64,000 nucleotides of DNA from Microvelia longipes (taxonomy: Eukaryota > Arthropoda > Insecta > Hemiptera > Veliidae): assembly GCA_018340805.1 (NCBI GenBank), contig JACMZG010001911.1:38212798-38276797 (forward strand). Reading direction: 5' to 3'. Shown piece after piece: positions 1 through 12,023 of the stretch. The first letter of the stretch is position 1. Every line of letters begins with the position of its first letter. A program made the translations under genes and the position numbers. The notes beneath the pieces were generated by a model, which was given only the letters and a program-made list of their open reading frames with translations, did not search any database and had not been told where the DNA came from.

Positions 1-334
1 AATCATGTGACTGAAAAATACAAACGTCTGTCAACACTTTATAACAGGTACATTATTATTAAATATTTTCATGTTGTCGTTTTACTATTTTCAGGAAGCG
101 TTTGCAGAAAGTTTGCTATTTTTAATAATCTTTCATAATCAATTAGTTTTCTAGTGTTAAAGGTTAAGTAAGTTGAATAAGTTGAAGTTCAGGTAAGCTA
201 AAATTAGAGATACTTTACTATGTATATAGTATTTATTAATATGTATTAATTATGTAATATGTATAGTTTTTTAACCAAACCCTTCAGTAGAAATAATATT
301 TAACAAAATATAGGTATTTCACGCATTATTTAAA

Positions 335-378
335 TATCCCATTAGCGAATTTTATTCCCATAGGAAATTCGCTAAAAT
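335..378 (+). repeat. Short interspersed hairpin module, copy 1
   Basis: TATCCCATTAGCGAATTTT is followed by TTCCCA and GGAAATTCGCTAAAAT. The arms TTAGCGAATTT and AAATTCGCTAA pair over 11 bp. Nearly the same 44-bp module recurs at 36451-36494 directly after a tRNA-like box B sequence, and a shorter trace is near 12294. It looks like the tail part of a SINE-type repeat. Confidence 0.5.
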
Positions 379-458
379 ACATGCATTAAGTTATTTACTC
401 CAAGATAAGGGCTCAGGTGTATCAGCTCCTGCACTGGTGCACTGCTTTTTTCCTTAAC

Positions 459-497
459 ATTTAGCAATTATGCAAATATTTTGCATAATTGCTAAAT
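459..497. repeat. Perfect palindrome, 18-bp arms
   Basis: The arms at 459-476 and 480-497 are exact reverse complements around a TAT spacer (core ATTTAGCAATTATGCAAA). No gene is adjacent. It could be a relic of a small foldback element or a template-switch product; I assign no function. Confidence 0.7.
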
Positions 498-642
498 ATT
501 GCTAAAATCCAAAATGCGAAATTTTGGATTTTTACTTACTGAACATGGCATTTGCCACTCTTGTGATATTTTTTGGAACATACATGTAAATATTAATTTT
601 AATACTGACAGTTTGTATACTGCTCATGGTTTTATCACCGCG

Positions 643-669
643 ATTTCGCTCGATTTTATCGAGCGAAAT
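643..669. repeat. Perfect hairpin, 12-bp arms
   Basis: ATTTCGCTCGAT at 643-654 and ATCGAGCGAAAT at 658-669 pair exactly around a TTT loop. Confidence 0.7.
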
Positions 670-2029
670 AACTATTTGGATAGAAGACCACTTGGGTAAT
701 TGGGGTATGTATTATGTATATACTATGTATTAATACTTCTTTATTAAATACTACTATGAACTTTATCTTGTAGTTGATAAGTAGAGATGCTATCTCTACA
801 TAACTCCACCCAATATTTACCTTCTTAATTTGTAATTTTTACATTTCCTCATATGCTACTGTGGGTACATAGAAATAGTATTGTGCTCGCCTTACAACCA
901 AATCTGTTTAGGTTTCACTGAAATTATTCTTCAAGTACAGTTTTATACTAACTTGATACGGTACCCAGTAGATTCGTTATTACCGTACAATTTCTTGAGA
1001 GTTTTGAGGGGAGTTGGCTTTCTAAATATTGTTAAAGGGAGCAAGACAACGTAATCCACAACGTTTTACGGTTATTAATCAATGTGATCCACTAGAAGCT
1101 TTAGATTTCATTATTGTATCATATTATGCCAATCTTAAACATTTTGAAATAATAAAAACTATGCTGCTAAGTATGGAGCAGTATCATTTTCCAGCACTCG
1201 TGAGCCGGAACAAGAAGGTTCCGCATAACTAATCTCTATCTATAGATATGTTATTAATATTACTTTTATCTTTAATTACTGTATATAATTTGAAAGATCA
1301 AGCGTAGACCTGATGGTAGAGTATCTTCCTAGTTAAACTTGCTTAAGAATAGCCAAGGATCTTGAAGAAAGGGTATGACGCATTAAGGAACTTTTCTGAC
1401 CCCATGGATGTTGTATAAGATAAAAAAATAAAAGCAAACTTACCTTCCCATGGTTACAGCGAAACAAAGGCGCGATTAAAAAAATCGCACACAAACGCAG
1501 GTATATAAATAACCTACAAACGCAGGTTATGTAACTAGGATAGGAGTTTACCTCTCAACTTTCTTCTGTACTTGCCATTCGGTGTTTTTCGCGATTTTAG
1601 TTTCTTAAGTTAATCAAAAATAAAACAGTTATATAATATATATATATATATATATATATTATTTTTTACTTTAAAACAACAGGAAATCATCGGGAGGTAA
1701 GTTTGGCTCTAAATTAATTATAAAAATTACAGTCAATGTAATGACTGCAAGCATGCACAGTTCGTACCGAGCATTTGCATTTAGTTTTTGACACGTGTTT
1801 TGTGATGAATTCTTCTAAATTTTTTTATTCTTGATGGGTTCACTTTGTAATATGAAAATTCGACTAAGCGTGTCATCTCAAGATCCTTAAAAATAGCGCA
1901 GCAAATCGAAAGGTATAACTTTCTGGGAATAAGGTATAATAAGATTGAAGAAGCACTGCTTTCGTTGAAGGAACAGAGTCGACCAGCTATTTAATCTATA
2001 AAACTATTTAAATTACACCCGCATTAGCC

Positions 2030-2203
2030 GTAAAACACACGGCTAAAATCAGTTGACAGCGCGGGAAATAGTGTTGAGGAACCAATAAGGTTGGCCTGAT
2101 TTGAAATTGAGGGCGTGGTTTAACATCCAGGACTAACCTTATTGGCTCCGTCGCATTATTTTCCCACGCTGTCAACTTATTTTAGCCGTGTGTCGTATTT
2201 TAG
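2030..2203. mobile_element. MITE, ACACGGCTAAAAT terminal-repeat family
   Basis: About 170 bp with inverted ends. The left end reads TAAAA, then ACACGGCTAAAATC and AGTTGACAGCG; the right end carries the reverse complement, ending in GTGTGTCGTATTTTA. A second inverted pair inside (AACCAATAAGGTTGG / CTAACCTTATTGG) continues the fold. It is non-coding. The same termini bound the larger element at 57113-58020, and a worn relative lies at 41917-42040, so this is a family mobilised in trans. Confidence 0.65.
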
Positions 2204-2711
2204 TTCAATAATATTTCAGTTCTTAACCAAGAATCTTGAATATAGAGGATGACTTAGTCATAAAACTGACCCTATGACTGTAGTGGTAGTGTCAGATAGA
2301 GGAATGTTGTAAACTTACCTCCACTAGCATGGTTAAAGCTAAAAACGCGCGACGCAGGTTATGTCATAACACAATAAGACGATTTGAACATATAATAACA
2401 CTTAAGGATAAATACAACATTTAAACGACATAGCTTTATACATTTTTAATAAAAATATGAAGACTCTAGGTGGTGTCAAGCAAAGTAAAGTATATTACAG
2501 TAATATAGGATTGAGCACTTCTAGAAACATAATAGTACTCTTCACAGTCTTACTATATTTCGCCCCCTTTCAGAAAGAGTATTATTATTTACCCAGAAGT
2601 GCCCAAACCTCCTATATTATTGTAATCAAAAAATGGGAAAGAACGATCAGCAACCTAATACTTTTCACTATTTGTTCATAACCTCCAATTGGAAACCTTT
2701 CCAATTTTAAT

Positions 2712-3112
2712 TTATGCTCGTTATCAGCATTAGGTCAATCTTTATTAAATGACATGTGTACATTTTTTTAAAAATTGTAAAAATTCGGTAAATAATCCAA
2801 TGGAGTTAAAATACGGTACGATTATATACTTTTTGTTTCAATACGACAAGTATATCTGTTGGTTTTTGTTGGATCATAAAAGTTAAGCAGCGTGGTCATA
2901 TAAGTTATCCAGCGTGGTCAGTGCCTGGATGGGTGACTATGAGGAACGAAAGGAATAAATTTACTATGTTAGGACGAGCGCGAAGCGAGTCCGAGGACGT
3001 GTTGCTGAATAAATTTAACGGCTTTTTTATTCTGAGGCGCTGTGTCCGAACTAAGGAGGATGAGCATAGCAAGTTCGATGTGATGAAATGTTCCTAGGTG
3101 CCCTGTACTTAA
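2712..3112 (+). repeat. 5S-cored composite repeat, truncated copy
   Basis: Sense-strand copy lacking most of the 5' body. The 5S rRNA-like core lies at about 2868-2950 (AAGTTAAGCAGCG, then GGATGGGTGAC) and contains a short internal duplication of the GCGTGGTCA segment. The tail has the family's GACGAGCGCGAAGCGAGTCC motif. Confidence 0.7.
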
Positions 3113-3149
3113 TTTTGTTTAACAATGTTTTAACTTTCTTGCTCTAGCA

Positions 3150-3181
3150 TGAACACACACTACTCCTATAGTGTGTGTTCA
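3150..3181. repeat. Hairpin
   Basis: TGAACACACACT and its complement AGTGTGTGTTCA flank a short loop. A second hairpin follows at about 3221-3258 (AATCTACTTCCTTAAAC / GTTTAAGGTAGTAGATT, one mismatch). No function assigned. Confidence 0.5.
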
Positions 3182-3397
3182 GCTCCCTACGATGATAATA
3201 GACAGGCAGAAAACTTGATATAATCTACTTCCTTAAACTATCCGTTTAAGGTAGTAGATTTTACCTTATGTTATATTACCCATTATTATTATTTACACGT
3301 TTTTTTACCTTATTAACCATAATAAGGTTTCGGATTTTAAATGGAAACACAATATTTTTTTCATAAGACTTCGGTATAACTAAGGAAAAATAAAAAT
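3181..3397 (-). repeat. 5S-cored composite repeat, 5'-body fragment
   Basis: Antisense fragments of the family's 5' body: AGCTCCCTACGATGATAATAG near 3181, then GGTTTCGGATTTTAA and a closing AGGAAAAATAAAAATGG near 3397. The 5S core is missing. Confidence 0.45.
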
Positions 3398-3937
3398 GGC
3401 GTTTGCAATGTATTCACCGAATTAATTTTGATGATAATTTACCTTTAAAGGTAGATGCCAAGGATTTGGCTCTGTTCCAATTTTCATAAGCAGGTCTTTT
3501 CCCATTTGCTTCTGCTAAAAAAATAAAAGAGTATAAAAAGAAAAGAATTGCTTTAAAATTCAGGTATGTTTTGAACTCTCACTAAAATGGCTCTTTTCCT
3601 TGCCACTTTCTTTTCAGTATTGGCCTCGTTCATCTTTGTACCTTTCCATTTATGTCTTAAATAAAGCAGAAAAATTTAAAATTAACATTTAAGACTGTTA
3701 ACTTTTAGGTTTTACCTCCATATCTCATTATGATGTAAGAGGAAACATATATATACCTAAAAATATTCTTACACCTAAACGTATAGATAAATAAATGTGC
3801 GAACAGTATATAAAGGCACTTTGTAACTAATTTCATTTAGAAAAATAAAATCAAAATGGACAAATACATAGTGGAGTGTGTACAAAATCTGTTTCACAGT
3901 TGATAACTCGCTAAATAGGTTTTGCTTATATATATTA

Positions 3938-3979
<42 letters not shown>

Positions 3980-5144
3980 TTATTTATAGATATATACGAT
4001 ACATATATATTATGTATACATGTAAACATCTATGTATACATATACGAGATTTTTGTGTTCTAGACGGATCTATGGGACACAATAACTTTTGAACGCTTTC
4101 TTGGATCGAAAAAAACTTGGTACAAGGTGATAATAAAGTCACCCACCCTCTTAATTTTAGGCCCGATAAGGTAGATAAACTAAGCTATAACTAACAGAAA
4201 AAACTCAAAAGGGCAAAATAGTAACTATTTTGAGTACAGAATCAAAAAATTCAAAAAAATCATTATGTAGAATTAGAAATTTCAAAGTTATTGATTCAAA
4301 ATAATCTAAACATTTATTTAAGCAGAGTAAATAAAATATTACATAATTTTTGTCAATACATTAAAATTTTGTTTAGCAGACCCTCACTCTTGTGAAAAAC
4401 CAATTTCGCAGCAAATTAATGATTACTGAACTTGGTGATTTGTCCCCTCCCCCCCCCCTGAAAAAAATCTCCTAAAAATCAAGTGCCTATAATCTGTCAG
4501 GGGATATTATATACCTCTGACAGAACATACTTCACAAAATATTAAATATATATACCTTAATACAATCTTACCTGCATGGTTGCTTTGGAGGGTCATTCTG
4601 TAATAGTAATAACTATTGTTTTAACGAATAGCTTGCTATCCGTCGATATAACTTAATTATTACCTCCTATATTTCGTGTCAGTAGCATTTGTTTGTTTAA
4701 AATCCTCAATAATTTATCAACACTGTGTCATTGAGTAATAACCATGGTACTGGTTTTGATCATACCCATCAATAATAATTAATTACTTCATTTAATATTG
4801 CTAAATGAGCCACTACAAAATAATTAATTGTAGAGAATAAATCTGCCATAAATGATCACATGGCGGTCAGACATTGAATCAGTTCAGAAAAATTCCCAAG
4901 TTTCAAAAGTGATACGAAATTAACAATATATAAAGTAAATTTAGAGAACAGTAGATTATGTACTTGCAAAAGTTTCGTTCCATCCTTGCGTATGGCGCAC
5001 GATAACTCTTGAAGTCATTCTTGAATAGCAACGTAACTTATTGGCATACGGTGAAATGTTGGAGAGTTTACAATGCCTACTATTTAAGGAAAGTTCATCA
5101 AAATTTTGAAATTTAAAATGGCTTTAAATACATGTGTGTGTGTG

Positions 5145-5159
5145 TATATATATAATATA

Positions 5160-5253
<94 letters not shown>

Positions 5254-5277
5254 AATAAATATATATAAATATATATA

Positions 5278-5312
<35 letters not shown>

Positions 5313-5325
5313 GTGTGTGTGTAAA
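5145..5325. repeat. (TA)n / (GTAT)n microsatellite
   Basis: A GTGTGTGTGT start is followed by about 130 bp of nearly pure TA, then TATG and GTGTGT units. Reading frames through it give only Ile/Tyr/Thr/His runs and are not genes. Comparable tracts lie at 1640-1660, 3938-3975, 11930-12022, 15671-15740, 36129-36361, 41530-41591, 44765-44834 and 48169-48252. Confidence 0.9.
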
Positions 5326-6354
5326 ATATATGTGTATAAAACTTTGATTTTTTAAAGCAATTAGAGCCGAAGAAATTCAAAGGGCCGCGGATCTAAAAAT
5401 CGTATCCAAAAATTCATTAATACACGAAACCGTTCCAAAAAACACAGCAAAATAGCAGCTGGGGAGGCGGGCGGGTTAATGCATTAGAATATCAATAAAT
5501 CATAAATTTAAAAACAAAAATTGCTGTCTCACAACTCAGAGGAGCTGACACCAGGGCGCAAAACACGTTGTGGAATTGTGACGTCATAAAATCAATATTA
5601 GCTTATAACAAAAACAGATTAATACAATTGACAAGAAACACATAAGTATGAACTAGTTGACCATTTTTTGATACTAAAAATGTCGTCAGTCGATACGACC
5701 TTCAGAACCATAGACTATAACAGAAAGAGATAAGAGCTACGTTATGTTCACATTTGTTAAATTTAAAAATATGACAAAATAAATAAACGGAATGCAAAGA
5801 AACTGAATCTGACATTGACAATAAAAAACAGTTAAAGATAATATGCAGCATAATATTATAGCAGCTTTATTTTACGTTTCATTGCTTCCCTCATTAAAAT
5901 ACGTTAAAAACGGAAACGTACAAAAATAAAATCGTGAATATTTTGTTGATTTGTCCTTCTTTAACTCGTTAAAGGTTTGCTGGCTTAACTTATATATTAT
6001 TGTATTTGTTACTGAGCCAAAACTAGCCGATAGAATTAAGTTATTATGTGTAAAAACACTGCAATTTGTTGGTTATCCTCCATGACACTTTATAATAATA
6101 GTGAAGTAACAAAAATTCTAATTCTACAAATTAAAAATTGATAATATTAGAAATTAAGGAAGGGGATGGTTGTAATAAAAGTATAATTAGTTAGCGTCAT
6201 ATGAGTTTGACGATGCCACTAAACTAGTTCTATTATTATTATTAATAGAAAGTAAATAAATAGAAATAAGTAGCAATTAATGGAATTAAACGCAGGAAAT
6301 CTTATATTGCGTTAAAAATAATACAGATGTCTTTGCTATTTTTCAGATTACATC

Positions 6355-6469
6355 ATGAGTTATATCAATTGTATAAATCCACCTGGATCAACTTCAAATA
6401 CTGATTTGCAGCCTACTTTATTTATAGATGTCAATAATATTAAAACTGAAATTATGGAATATGAAGAAG
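6355..6469 (+). CDS. Novel large nuclear-type protein, coding exon 1
   Basis: The exon follows a clean acceptor (TTTTTCAG, ending 6346), has the initiator ATG nine bases in, and ends at donor GAAG|GTAGGT. It encodes residues 1-38 with phase 1 at the junction. It contains IKTE at residues 29-32, a match to the psi-K-x-E SUMO-acceptor consensus. The ATG was chosen because it is the first in the exon and the frame joins to all later exons without adjustment. Confidence 0.75.
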
Positions 6470-6773
6470 GTAGGTTATTCATTCAGCATAAAGTGTTCAT
6501 GGGACAATTTTACTCCCCCCCCCCAGGATGATTGTTGTGGTTTGTGGTTGGGAAATAGTATGTAAGTAAAAAATAACGTTGGGAGTTAACGGTTAATGTA
6601 GTGGCGTATTTCGGCGAGAGCTCTGGAGCAGTGATTCTTAAGCCATGGATCGCAGACAATTATTGTTGACTGTTGGGCTAGGAGAAAAATTGAAGTGGCG
6701 AGAAAAGGGTTGTGATAAGTAATAGGATATTATCCTTAAAAATTAACTTAACTAAAATAAAATTGTAAGAAAC

Positions 6774-6890
6774 AAAAATAGCTAAACAAAACAACAAAGT
6801 CTCTCCACAGACAGATCGTTTATTATTATAAACAGGCTTTCGATCTCTCGATCATCATTGGTGCCAAACCCAACAAACATAAAAAAATGA
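6774..6890 (-). repeat. Retroelement-type 3' end (GATGAT / GAAAGC / GTGGAGAGACTTT motif)
   Basis: On the minus strand it reads CACCAATGATGATCGAGAG, then TCGAAAGCCTG, then CTGTGGAGAGACTTTG. The same ordered motif (CACTGATGATGGCC..GAAAGC..GTGGAGAGACT) recurs on the plus strand at 34569-34640 and, more diverged, at 60385-60475. This arrangement resembles 3' ends of Penelope-like or non-LTR elements; the assignment is from memory of such ends only. Confidence 0.4.
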
Positions 6891-7009
6891 CAATTAACTG
6901 GTAAACTCGTAAAAACTAACCTAATAAACGAAATAAAAAGTTAAAACATAAAAGAAAAAGGTTAAATAATTCAAAAAATACAAAGTAACAAATAAATTTG
7001 AAAAAATCA

Positions 7010-7728
7010 AGTATGGAGTACCTCGAAGCTTTTTTCATCACATCGGATTCGCTGCCCTCGTCCTTCCTGCTTCGGATTCGCTTTGCTCATCCTCATAATA
7101 TACAAGTCGCTAAATTTATTCTGCACCACGTCTTTGGACTCGCTCTGCTCGTCCTCCAATAGTAAATTCATCCCCATCCATGCACTGACCACGCTTGATG
7201 TTGCTAAACTTTTATGATTCAACAAAAATCATAGATATACTAGTCATATTGAGACAAAACTTGGTGTATATATTTATTACGTAAATGTAGACACTAGTTA
7301 TAAACATCAACTGAATTGGATCATTTTCCGATTTTTACATTTTTTTAAAAAACGTGCCCAAGTCGTATGATAAATATTGAACTAATGCTGATAATGAAAT
7401 GAAACTTAGCACATACTTTAGTCTTATACATGGCTACAGTTTATGATTTTTTATTTGCTAAGTCGTTGTTATGAGTTATTGACGGCATAAAAAAATATTT
7501 CCTGGATAGCACAATTATACCTACAGACTGATTTTTATACAACTCCCTTCTAAAAATACTCTAGGAACTGTGACAATAATAGACATATACACAAACAACT
7601 TTGTCAAAACCACTTTAGAGGCCTGAAAACACCTGAAACGGATAATTCGATGACTTCCCGGTTTCGGATTGTTTGGCAAACATAATACTTTTCATAATAC
7701 CTACGTTATTAATGAAAAGTAAAAAACA
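7010..7728 (-). repeat. 5S-cored composite repeat, near full length
   Basis: Antisense copy of about 720 bp. The 5S-like core is near 7180-7225 (complement of AAAAGTTTAGCAACATCAAG and of the GTGGTCAGTGCATGGATGGG region). The GCGAGTCC/GGACGAGC tail lies left of it (7010-7160) and the AT-rich body right of it, closing near 7728 with AATGAAAAGTAAAAAAC. Confidence 0.75.
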
Positions 7729-8138
7729 CAATAATAAATATAATTAGTAAATATGGATACTTAGATAAAATAAAACAAATTATCTGTGAAAAGAATAGTA
7801 GAGGCTTCAAATAAACCCTTTTGATAGTCATATAGCGAACTGGCGGGAGAGGGGCAAACTAAAGAGACCTTACTATAACGGAAGTTTCCCCACGGATGGC
7901 TTTCCATTTTCTTACACATTAAGCAAAATCTCAAGATTTTCCAGCGCAGACATACAATTACCCGGTACTTTTTCCAGATTAGGTGTCCCCTATTTAAAGG
8001 CAAAAAAAATAAAATGCGACCAATGGGAACTTAGGGGGTTAATAGGGAAATACTCTACAAATGGATGAATAATAATGTTCCATAAGTCACCTTTTTAGAG
8101 TTAATATATTTATGTATAAAAACAAGGGAATATACATT

Positions 8139-8271
8139 TTAATTAATTAATACAAACAGGTTCAGTCCATTTTCACCAGCTTCCAGCTCTTCATTCCGTA
8201 GATGAATAGGAGATCCTCTTGGAAATTGACGCCAAAGTTTGAATGACGTGCACCAGCGAGTAGCATCTCCT
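8139..8271 (-). other. Possible orphan 3' exon (43 codons)
   Basis: On the minus strand a GC-richer patch reads from an AG acceptor (CAGTAGCTAG) through GDATRWCTSF and RGSPIHLRNEEL to a TAA stop. Its composition and codon use look more like coding DNA than the surrounding AT-rich sequence. No partner exon is evident nearby, so it may be an exon relic or a chance frame. I do not recognise the peptide. Confidence 0.2.
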
Positions 8272-9159
8272 AGCTACTGGTTTGATGAACTTCTGTTCAT
8301 TAACCTGAAAAGAAAAACAAAAATTTATAATAAAATAATATCATAATTGTAAATCTTTTAAGATGAAAATGTATTATAATTATTTATTATACATTCTAAT
8401 TATATTGAAATATTTATTTTTATGATTATATTCAAGATGCAGGAAAAAACGTGAAGTTCCATAATAAAAAGCATTTATCTTAGTACTAAACAATTTTAAC
8501 AAATGTCTAAAAAAAACAGTGATACAAATATTTATAAATAGCAAACTAAATTATAATCCATTATTTCCAGATTTAATAGATTAGGAAAACTACTTAAAAT
8601 AAACTAATTTATTTAGTATAATTATAAAGGGAAGGAAACACTTACCTTATAACCATAGATTGAAGTTCCCGTCTGATTTATTGAGAGTATTCAAAAAGTG
8701 CGGTTCCTTTTAATGATTCATTTTAAATAAATCGATTTCAATAAATAAGAAAAAAAAAAAAACTTTGGAAAATATTAATGAAAATGAAGTGACATGTAAA
8801 ATAGAAATGTCAAAAGGCTTGTATTTGACATATTTATGTATTAATATAAATAAAGAACTTTTCATAACGTCATTGTAACACTTAAAATTAGAGTACATGA
8901 AAGAGAAAGAAATAAAAATGATCGAGAACGGGATACCTCAGAGCTTTTGTCTCTGTAATTTATTTCCCTATGCTTAAGTTCATACATAATTGGCACTCAA
9001 TTCGCTCTCTATTTATTCTCTTATGATAAAACTGCAACAGTCCCAAAGGTTCATGTAGTGGCAATTTTCGATGCTGCTAAACCCGAGGGATATGAAAAAA
9101 CCCATGGATACACTTTCCGCGTTAAAATAATATCTATATTAGTTTATTAGAGAACAATT

Positions 9160-9803
9160 AAACTGAAGAAGAATCCCCATAACCTTTTTCCAGACTTAGA
9201 TGACACCTTTTAATCTATTATAACATTGAGGGGACGCCTAAACTGGAAAAGGATCCCTATAGCCTCTTTTTCCAGATTAGGATGACACCTTTCAATCTAT
9301 TATAACATTGAGGGGACACCTGACTAGAAAAGGATCCCTATAGCCTCATTTCCAGATTAGATGACACCTTTCAATCTATTATAACATTGAGGGGACACCT
9401 AAACTGGAAAAGGATCCCCATAACCTTTTTTCCAGACTAGATGACACCTTTTAATCTATTATAACATTGAGGGGACGCCTAAACTGGAAAAGGATCCCTA
9501 TAGCCTCTTTTCCAGATTAGATGACACCTTTCATCTATTATAACAGTTGAGGACACCTAGACTAGAAAAGGATCCCTATAGCCTCATTTCCAGATTAGAT
9601 GACCCTTTCAATCTATTATAACATTGAGGGGGACACCTAAAACTGGAAAAGGATCCCTTAGCCTCTTTTCCAGATTAGGTGACACCTTTTAAGCTATCGA
9701 AACATTGTGGGGTCACCTAAACTGGAAAAGGATCCCTATAGCCTCTTTTCCAGTGTAGCTTAAAAAGTGACACCTTTTAAGCTATTAACAATGTGAGGTC
9801 ACT
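9160..9803. repeat. Minisatellite, eight ~80-bp units
   Basis: About eight head-to-tail units of 78-86 bp. Each has the order AACTGGAAAAGGATCCC, CCTCTTTTCCAG, ATTAGATGACACCTTT, CTATTATAACATTGAGGGG, ACACCT. Within each unit CTGGAAAAG and CTTTTCCAG are inverted, so each unit can fold. Units differ by small indels and two sub-types alternate (CCATAACC versus CTATAGCC; ACTGG versus ACTAG). Degenerate traces of the unit continue to about 10040. Confidence 0.85.
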
Positions 9804-10650
9804 TAGACTGAAAATAATTTTTTGAAGGTTAATATATCCATTTTTTCAGTGTATTACCCCCACCCATAACCCCCTTGTTCCCATCAGTCCCGAAAGATTG
9901 CAAATTAATGGAAATATATCCATTTTATAATTAATGTTCAAAAAGTAAATAAACACAAGTGACACCTAAACTATCTATTTACCATATGACACCAAAGCTA
10001 GTTTAGATGACCCCTAAAGGGACACCTAATCTGGAAGACCCTTCGAGACATAATGAAGAAAAGCAACCTTGTGGTTATCGCATTGTCTGTGATTTTATTT
10101 TGCCGAATGTTAGTAAAATTTGCTGGATGCGAACGCTCCATGTCAGCAATTCTGGTGTGGATGTTCACCTGTTTAGCCTACATAGGTACAACCACAGATA
10201 CCACTTTTAAGGATATAAACGCAATCAAGCCGACTCTGTTTATAATAATTAAAGTTTTGTGGAGAGACGTCGGCGTTTTATTCAGCGTTATATAATCTAC
10301 TTTCGAAGATTATATGTGTGTTATAAGCATATAATAATTTACTTCTCTGGTGAAGTAATTAATTAATATGACCATCATTCAAAATCTGACAAAATACTAA
10401 GCTCGCAAAACTTACTCATGTATAAAGTATAATTGGAATTTACCAAAGATTTTTTTGGGTCGTGAAACAAAAAAAAATTAAGAAACGATGTTCAGGAGAA
10501 GCTCTTTTATAGCTTTTAAACTAGGAATGTTACTGGTAAGAGGGAAAAAGTTACAGCCCGGTATTAACAGACCAAAATACGACGTGTCCATAACAGACCA
10601 AAACATCGGCTAAACAATTGTCTATGAACTTGTTATTTTTGTGACAATAG

Positions 10651-10731
10651 GGCCAGCAGAAGATCCTTTGGCTCTCCCAACAATTCAAAGACATCAGAAA
10701 ATAATCAAGATAAAACAAGAAGTAACTACAA
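10651..10731 (+). CDS. Novel large nuclear-type protein, coding exon 2
   Basis: 81-bp phase 1-1 exon between TGACAATAG and ACA A|GTGAGT. It encodes residues 39-65, and the last codons give the IKQE motif (residues 59-62), a second SUMO-type consensus. Because it is a symmetric 27-codon cassette, skipping it would preserve the frame. Confidence 0.75.
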
Positions 10732-11926
10732 GTGAGTTAATTATTAAAATATGAAAACCGTTGTTTATTAAATTATTAAAAACTTAAGGTGTATAATTTT
10801 ACTGTTAGATCATGAAATTATGTTAATTCATGAAAGAACCATTTGTTTCATGATATAATAGGCAATTTTAATTAAATCATAAAAATCATTTTTATTGTTA
10901 AGAATTAACCAGGCATTTCATAAAATAACGAAACTGTTTTAGTCAAATAAAATAAATACGTTTTTAATTGTGATATTTATTACTTCAGTTATGTTTGAAA
11001 GTATTTCTGTTAAAAAAAGTTGTTTGTCTTAAAAAAATACCATTTTAAAAAGAATAAGGTATAACGGGTACCTCTCTGAAGTTCAGATTGCTTCACATAT
11101 CCGCACCACGATATGGCTTTGCTTTTGTCTTCTTTAAAAGAAAGAACTTCACAAAAACATTAAATTGATGGGTCGGAACCATCTTCATCGGACATCTTGT
11201 CAAGTAAACACTTGATGCACCTTATAACAAATGGTCTGATGAAAATTCTGGCGTTGTGTTCTGTGCTTAATAATGCATTTCTGCCTAAGGTTTCGGTTTA
11301 TGTTTATTACTAGAGCAGTTATACTAAATTATCAAGCACTACTCGTAATTATTAAGACTACTTGTCAGAATTATTTTGTAGTTATACATTTATATAACGT
11401 AAATAAAGGATAAAAAATTATCGTCCTTACCAAGATTCGAACCAAGGTACTCTAGCTTTGAGTACTTTGAGGGCTTGTATCGACTCAGGACCGTTTTGAT
11501 TCAACTCACAGGCCCAAAAACATCGCAAACGACTCCCCACTAGAAATATGATATTTAGTTTTAGGTCACCGACTTTGGACCGATTTCATTATTGACATAA
11601 CACCTTACTGAAATTTATTTTTTCAACGACCGTAATTTTAGTTTCATGTAATTTACCATGGTTTTTTAGATTTTTTGGTCACTAAGAGTGGTTGTACCGA
11701 CTGCGGACCAATTTAATCTGATTCAGCGCCTCAAGGACCTTTCACAATATGGTCCTTTTTAACGGCAAAAAATATTAACGCAAATTTCTACCTATTTCTA
11801 AAATATTTTGCTGGCTCAGCAAACCGTGTTAATGACGTTAGAACAATCTGGTTTTCTTAGGGTTTTATACTAAGTTGGATTAAAAATATCTATCCGTTCG
11901 AAAAAAGTGAACACAGAGAAATACAT

Positions 11927-12023
<97 letters not shown>

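Larger units (their letters stand above)
1..6346. other. Intergenic / 5' flank of the first gene
   Basis: No convincing coding exon is seen here; all open frames are short and of AT-rich composition. The stretch holds short perfect hairpins (459-497, 643-669), a short interspersed motif (335-378), a small MITE (2030-2203), one truncated copy and one fragment of the 5S-cored repeat (2712-3112, 3181-3397), and (TA)n tracts at about 1640-1660, 3938-3975 and 5145-5290. The 5' untranslated exon(s) and promoter of the gene starting at 6355 probably lie here or further left, because its first coding exon is preceded by a splice acceptor. I cannot place the promoter. Confidence 0.5.
6470..10650 (+). 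other. Intron 1 of the large gene
   Basis: GT at 6470, AG at 10650. It contains an antisense retroelement-type 3' end (6774-6890), an antisense 5S-cored repeat (7010-7728), a possible stray exon on the minus strand (8139-8271) and the ~80-bp minisatellite (9160-9803). An 80-codon hydrophobic open frame at 10053-10295 has no supporting signal. Confidence 0.65.

Noticed and set aside
5084..5380. Open frames rich in Ile/Tyr/His across (TA)n and (TG)n tracts (also at 3878-4063, 11907-12104, 36104-36391, 41425-41607)
   Set aside because: They are translations of microsatellites with no other coding signal.
10053..10295. 80-codon hydrophobic open frame on the plus strand
   Set aside because: It lies inside intron 1 next to minisatellite remnants; no splice, promoter or homology support.
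11430..11442. tRNA gene (GGTTCGAATC on minus strand)
   Set aside because: No box A and no cloverleaf could be built around it; at most a SINE trace.
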